A stretch of 64,000 nt of DNA from Pyropia haitanensis (lineage: Eukaryota > Rhodophyta > Bangiophyceae > Bangiales > Bangiaceae), in contig SDUX01000005.1 of the NCBI GenBank assembly GCA_008729055.1, forward strand, positions 1,682,875-1,746,874, in the 5' to 3' direction. The notes under the pieces are model-generated. The model ran no database searches and was not told the DNA's origin. It was given only the letters and a program-made list of their open reading frames with translations. Shown piece after piece: positions 60,411 to 64,000 of the stretch. Every line of letters begins with the position of its first letter. The first letter of the stretch is position 1. The position numbers and the translations under genes were made by a program.

Positions 60411-63400
60411 ATGAAGCGGCCTCGTCCATTTCTCTTTGACTCCATCATTCAGCGGGTCACCAGGGGGGACGGCGTGAATGGGGTGTTGCATGCGCCGACG
60501 CGTTGCGGTCTTGCGCATTTGATGGAGAACGTACCGGTGGGTCATGACGAGGTCGTCCGTGTATCTCCGGCGACGCTTGCCGTTCAAGGCATCCGCTCTC
60601 GTCGCTTCCCTGTCGAAGGACTGCTGCATGACACTGCGGCCGTCATCAATGCTGGTCTGTCCACGAGAAACACCGTCGAATCAGGCGGTGTACTTGCGGC
60701 CGGCGATGCAGTCGATCTGGACGTACCGTCTGAGCCTGACTGCGACTTCGTCGACGTGCCCGATCCGCTTCCACCTGATGAGGAGTGGGTCACCGCTGGC
60801 AAGCTCAAGGGGTTTCAGCGGCCGGGACGGGGGCGTGAGTTGGGTTCCGGTCTAGACGTACGGCGGTCGCTACCTGATGTGTCCGCGGTCGTGTTTTGCA
60901 GAGACGTTCTGACCATCATCCTGAGCGACGGGATCGCTGCCGGCTTTCGTGTGGACGCGGTTGAGCGCGTCAACAAACTCCGGGACAAGCTAGCTTTCTT
61001 CAGCGACAAGAAAATGAGTGGCCGGGTCTTCTCCACTGTACCCGTCGGGCATGTCGGGCTGGTCGCCAAGTTCGGTCGCAACGGGCCGCGCACAAAGGAC
61101 GGATTGGACCAAGCAGCCGCTATTGAGTTGTCTCTCGTCGACGACAATGACGCGGATGTTGTTTGTGCATGTAGCTGCGCCGAGCAGTGTCTTCGCGTCA
61201 AGTGCATGTTCGCGGACGACGTTCAACTCGGATTTGGTCTAGTCAGCAGCGCATGTGGCGTGGCGCCCGCGCAGCTGTTGAGGGCCTTCCAATCGCGCCT
61301 TGGACCGCCAAGGTGTGAAGGTGACGGGCAGCTGTTTGGGGATTCGTTATGTGGCGTACGCAGTGTCGGCGGCAACTGGCCGTGGGCCTTGGTTCGCAAG
61401 TCAAGAGCCAACTTTTGGACTTGTATGTCATGCACTGAGCAAGGCCTTGCATGTACGCACGCTGCAGCTGCTCGAAGAGTCGTGTCCGAAGCAGCAGAAG
61501 GGGATGCGGCTGACGCAAAAGCTGACGCGGAAGAGGCGCCCGTGGAGCAGATGACACCTCTAGAACGAATCAAGTTCAAGTACCGAAGGTCGTACCGGCC
61601 GCGCAGCGCCGTGCCGTCAATTGACGCGTTCAAGCATGATGCGGAGCTGCGTCAACATGCGTCGCTGCGGCAGGAATACACGTACGCACCAGTAGATACG
61701 TGCCCGTCATGCTTGGGTGTGTTCCTGATGGGGGGGCACCGAGGCAAAGCTGCCGTAAGGGTGGAGTTCGAGGATGGTGCTGCCGACTGTTGGCTTAAGT
61801 GGTGGCTTTGTACCACTTGTGACCTGAAGGTCATGCCTGACGGGGCGAAGCAAGGCGTCATTTTTTCTTCGCCCAATACCGGTTTTACGGAGCCGTTCCT
61901 GTTCAACATTGCGTACGGTCTCGTGGCGAATGGGTCGAGCCTGACGGGGTCATCTCAGTTGAGAACTCACTTGGTGGAGCTGGCCGGGGAGTGCCGATTT
62001 CCCCTGGCTGCCACCGACTTGAGGGTCTTGAAAGTGTTGCGACAAGGCGTAATGCTGTACCTGGAGCTGGTTGTCGCCGGCATGCCGGCTGCAGTGCTGA
62101 GATGCAAGGTGTGCACTTTACCCGATGGCTCCTACAAGGTTTTATGTTTTGACGGTCTGTATCAGGGAATCCGAGCCAAGCACCGCCGGGACATGGAGCG
62201 CATAGAGGTTCCACTGGACATTGCTTCTGGAGCTGTGGCTTCTTGCAGCCTGGTGTACGACAATCAAGTCGTGTTGGCTCTCTCCTGCGGCTTACGTCAC
62301 GCTCAAGCAGATGGCAAGAGAAACTTGGAAGGTTTGCGCTTTAAGTCACTTGGTGCAGTCAAAGGGGCAGTCTACGCCGTTGTCGCCTTCCATCCGTCAC
62401 TGATGGACGATGGTGACGACGCGGCTGCGCACTCAAGCGACTCGATGGGCTCTGCAGAGGAAACGAACGGACCGGTTTTGTTTGACCCCGTGGCGGACCA
62501 CAAGATATACCCCGCTCTGGTTCACTTTATCCGGACGGTGCTGTACGGCAGAGACGCCGCGATGCTGTTGGCGCGTGCCATTGTTGACTCCCCCCGTGAC
62601 CTTCGCGTCAAGCTCCCGGCAGCCGTTCTGTCGTCATTGACGCGGCTTGTTGCTTCAAGCTCAGAAGCTGCACAACAAGACCCCGTTCCACAGTGTCCCG
62701 ACCGGCGGCGAGCAGCCGTTTTTGATGAGCCTGCTCTGGCAGATACTGGCGGCCGGCGCGGTGCGACGCACGCTTCGCGAGCGAACATCTCGCTTCATCC
62801 GTCATTTCCGACCACGGTGAACGCTGCGGCCAAGGTCGTCTCTTTCGTGCGGGCGTTGTGCGCTGAGACTGTGTTCCCTTGGTCCAGTATAGGGGACTGG
62901 GGCGCCGTACGGCTGCTTCAGAGTACTCTGCATGACATGAACTGGTCGGAGGGCGCGCTGGAGGTGACCTTACGGGATCCACGGGTGCGCGAGCTTCGCA
63001 TCTGGCGCGGGGCTGTCGCGTGCCTCGTCCCTGCTATGGTTGCTTTGCCGCACGTTCGAAGATCGTTACGAACTCTTCTCTGTGCGGTGGTCGACACTGC
63101 CGGACGCTACGACCGGTTCATCGAAGCGGACGCGGCTGCTGTTGACGACGGGGAGCCCCCACCTACACGCAAGGACGTTGCCGATGGCGTCATTGGGCGG
63201 TCTATTGCACCAGGCGAGTATGATGAAATGTGGCTGCAGGCGCTCCTTCCGACGTCGCTGAGGGACGCGTACGGTGACGAGCGCGTCAACGCTGTCAGTG
63301 ACTACCATCGGTCCGGCATTTTTTGCCCTCTGTTGCCGCCGCTGCGGCCCGGCCTCGACTTCAAGAGTGGCGGGCGGCGAACTGAAGAAGACTCTACTTG

Positions 63401-63953
63401 TGAAAAGGATTATGGCTGCGCAGATGGTTGGACACCAGGCACATTTGGTGTATTCTGTTGTTGCTCCCACCCCAAGTGCGTGGCGGTTGTCATGATGGAT
63501 GGGCACAAAGGCCCTCGAATGCCGTTAGACTTCATCGTGTGTCGCCTTCCAACGCTTCCCGACAGCGTGATTTACGACTTTGCCTGTGGCACTCACAAAG
63601 CAGCCGCCTGTCGCGTGCCGAGCGTGGCGAAGCTTGTTAACACTTGCGTGGACGCGTTTCATTTTCGTTCCAGCCACAAGACCTGCTCATCGGCGCGTTG
63701 CCCAACATCGTACGAGACACTCCTAGGATTTAATACGTCGTCGTCCGATCAGAGAAATGCCTCGACAAGGCGCTTGAAGCAGTTTATTACTTTGCTCAAC
63801 CAGCGGAACTTCCTCACGTTCTCCGCGTTTCAGCAGTGCATCAGTAACATCACGGCGATGTACCGCGACGCATGCGACGAAGTGAGCGCAACGCACCGCC
63901 TGAGAGCCATCGGGTGGCCATTGTGGTATAGGGAAGCGCAAGTTAATTTTTGA
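60411..63953 (+). CDS. KDZ-like transposase with SWIM-like zinc finger and Cys clusters
   Basis: Uninterrupted 1180-residue protein. The N-terminal 330 residues match the paralogue at 48310-50921. A SWIM-like motif C338-x2-C341-x6-C348-x-H350 follows GGNWPWALVRKSR. Cys pairs come next: DTCPSCLGVF near 430, LCTTCD at 467-470, and CKVC at 565-568 before GSYKVLCFDGLYQG, whose Asp (about 581) is a candidate first catalytic acid. Near the end, VIYDFACGTHKAAACRVP (D1056), CVDAFHFRSSHKTCSS and SSDQRNASTRRLKQFI match the pattern of KDZ-type transposases, where the last motif usually reads E-Q-x-N; here it is D-Q-R-N. ATG 60411 is chosen because the paralogue also starts there; ATG 59469 would include the 69-bp repeats. 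The family name is an inference from motif order. No stop codons, so it may be active. Confidence 0.75.
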   Translation: MKRPRPFLFDSIIQRVTRGDGVNGVLHAPTRCGLAHLMENVPVGHDEVVRVSPATLAVQGIRSRRFPVEGLLHDTAAVINAGLSTRNTVESGGVLAAGDAVDLDVPSEPDCDFVDVPDPLPPDEEWVTAGKLKGFQRPGRGRELGSGLDVRRSLPDVSAVVFCRDVLTIILSDGIAAGFRVDAVERVNKLRDKLAFFSDKKMSGRVFSTVPVGHVGLVAKFGRNGPRTKDGLDQAAAIELSLVDDNDADVVCACSCAEQCLRVKCMFADDVQLGFGLVSSACGVAPAQLLRAFQSRLGPPRCEGDGQLFGDSLCGVRSVGGNWPWALVRKSRANFWTCMSCTEQGLACTHAAAARRVVSEAAEGDAADAKADAEEAPVEQMTPLERIKFKYRRSYRPRSAVPSIDAFKHDAELRQHASLRQEYTYAPVDTCPSCLGVFLMGGHRGKAAVRVEFEDGAADCWLKWWLCTTCDLKVMPDGAKQGVIFSSPNTGFTEPFLFNIAYGLVANGSSLTGSSQLRTHLVELAGECRFPLAATDLRVLKVLRQGVMLYLELVVAGMPAAVLRCKVCTLPDGSYKVLCFDGLYQGIRAKHRRDMERIEVPLDIASGAVASCSLVYDNQVVLALSCGLRHAQADGKRNLEGLRFKSLGAVKGAVYAVVAFHPSLMDDGDDAAAHSSDSMGSAEETNGPVLFDPVADHKIYPALVHFIRTVLYGRDAAMLLARAIVDSPRDLRVKLPAAVLSSLTRLVASSSEAAQQDPVPQCPDRRRAAVFDEPALADTGGRRGATHASRANISLHPSFPTTVNAAAKVVSFVRALCAETVFPWSSIGDWGAVRLLQSTLHDMNWSEGALEVTLRDPRVRELRIWRGAVACLVPAMVALPHVRRSLRTLLCAVVDTAGRYDRFIEADAAAVDDGEPPPTRKDVADGVIGRSIAPGEYDEMWLQALLPTSLRDAYGDERVNAVSDYHRSGIFCPLLPPLRPGLDFKSGGRRTEEDSTCEKDYGCADGWTPGTFGVFCCCSHPKCVAVVMMDGHKGPRMPLDFIVCRLPTLPDSVIYDFACGTHKAAACRVPSVAKLVNTCVDAFHFRSSHKTCSSARCPTSYETLLGFNTSSSDQRNASTRRLKQFITLLNQRNFLTFSAFQQCISNITAMYRDACDEVSATHRLRAIGWPLWYREAQVNF

Positions 63954-64000
63954 GCGAGGGCGTAGCGGAGTGGACAAGGTGTATCGCTCGATCAGACAAA
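63954..64000. other. Right edge of window
   Basis: 47 nt after the transposase stop. The 3' terminus of the element lies beyond the window. Confidence 0.5.

Noticed and set aside
63955..64000. tRNA-like start (TAGCGGAGTGG) at the window end
   Set aside because: D-stem and acceptor pairing do not work, and the sequence is cut by the window edge.

Overview
The window is nuclear DNA of a GC-rich eukaryote. The best guess is a red alga of the order Bangiales (Porphyra/Pyropia type). Four things point there: extreme GC content with codon choice driven to G/C; genes with no intron or a single short GT-AG intron; a nuclear gene for release factor RF3 with a plastid-type leader; and a degenerate 18S rRNA fragment still joined to the 3' part of a group I intron at the S516 site, an intron position well known in Bangiales. 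The assignment is an inference from sequence features and from general knowledge of that group; no database was searched.

Layout. (1) 1-32 kb is a gene-bearing, extremely GC-rich region. In order it holds a doubtful plus-strand ORF (465-1480); a minus-strand Ala-rich membrane-protein locus whose frame jumps at homopolymers (about 1.7-6.1 kb); a moderate-GC intergenic stretch with a cluster of perfect hairpins (7857-7925); an M13 (neprilysin-like) zinc metallopeptidase with one 295-nt intron (minus); a plastid RF3 GTPase (plus, intronless); an NAPE-PLD-like metallo-beta-lactamase-fold enzyme with one 305-nt intron and two large glycine insertions coded by microsatellites (minus); a bZIP factor (minus); a glyoxalase/VOC-fold protein (minus); a 550-bp MITE; a 992-residue Ala-rich coiled-coil protein (minus); and a protein with two UBA domains and a RAD23-like C-terminus (minus).

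(2) 32.5-64 kb is a nest of transposable elements with lower GC. It holds a pogo/Tigger-like DNA transposon with its transposase cut by one TAG; a group I intron plus 18S rRNA fragment; a Ty3 chromovirus (gag, slippery heptamer, pol with chromodomain, 3' LTR) that lacks its 5' LTR and is inserted in the reverse transcriptase of a second, older Ty3 element; a fragment of an unclassified transposase; a decayed KDZ-like transposase copy; a structurally complete Ty1/copia element (6347 bp, 582-bp LTRs differing at 2 sites, 5-bp target duplication GTTGC); and an open 1180-residue KDZ-like transposase ORF that is a paralogue of the decayed copy, lies in the opposite orientation and is preceded by 69-bp tandem repeats.

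The host genes do not form a pathway or operon and look like independent housekeeping or regulatory genes. The mobile elements form a history of nested insertion and decay: several ORFs are intact apart from single in-frame stops, mostly TGA. The most notable items are the paired KDZ-like transposases with their upstream repeats, the pre-rRNA/Ty3 junction, the young copia element whose pol is nevertheless defective, and the hairpin cluster at 7.9 kb. No tRNA gene, CRISPR array or bacterial-type operon is supported.
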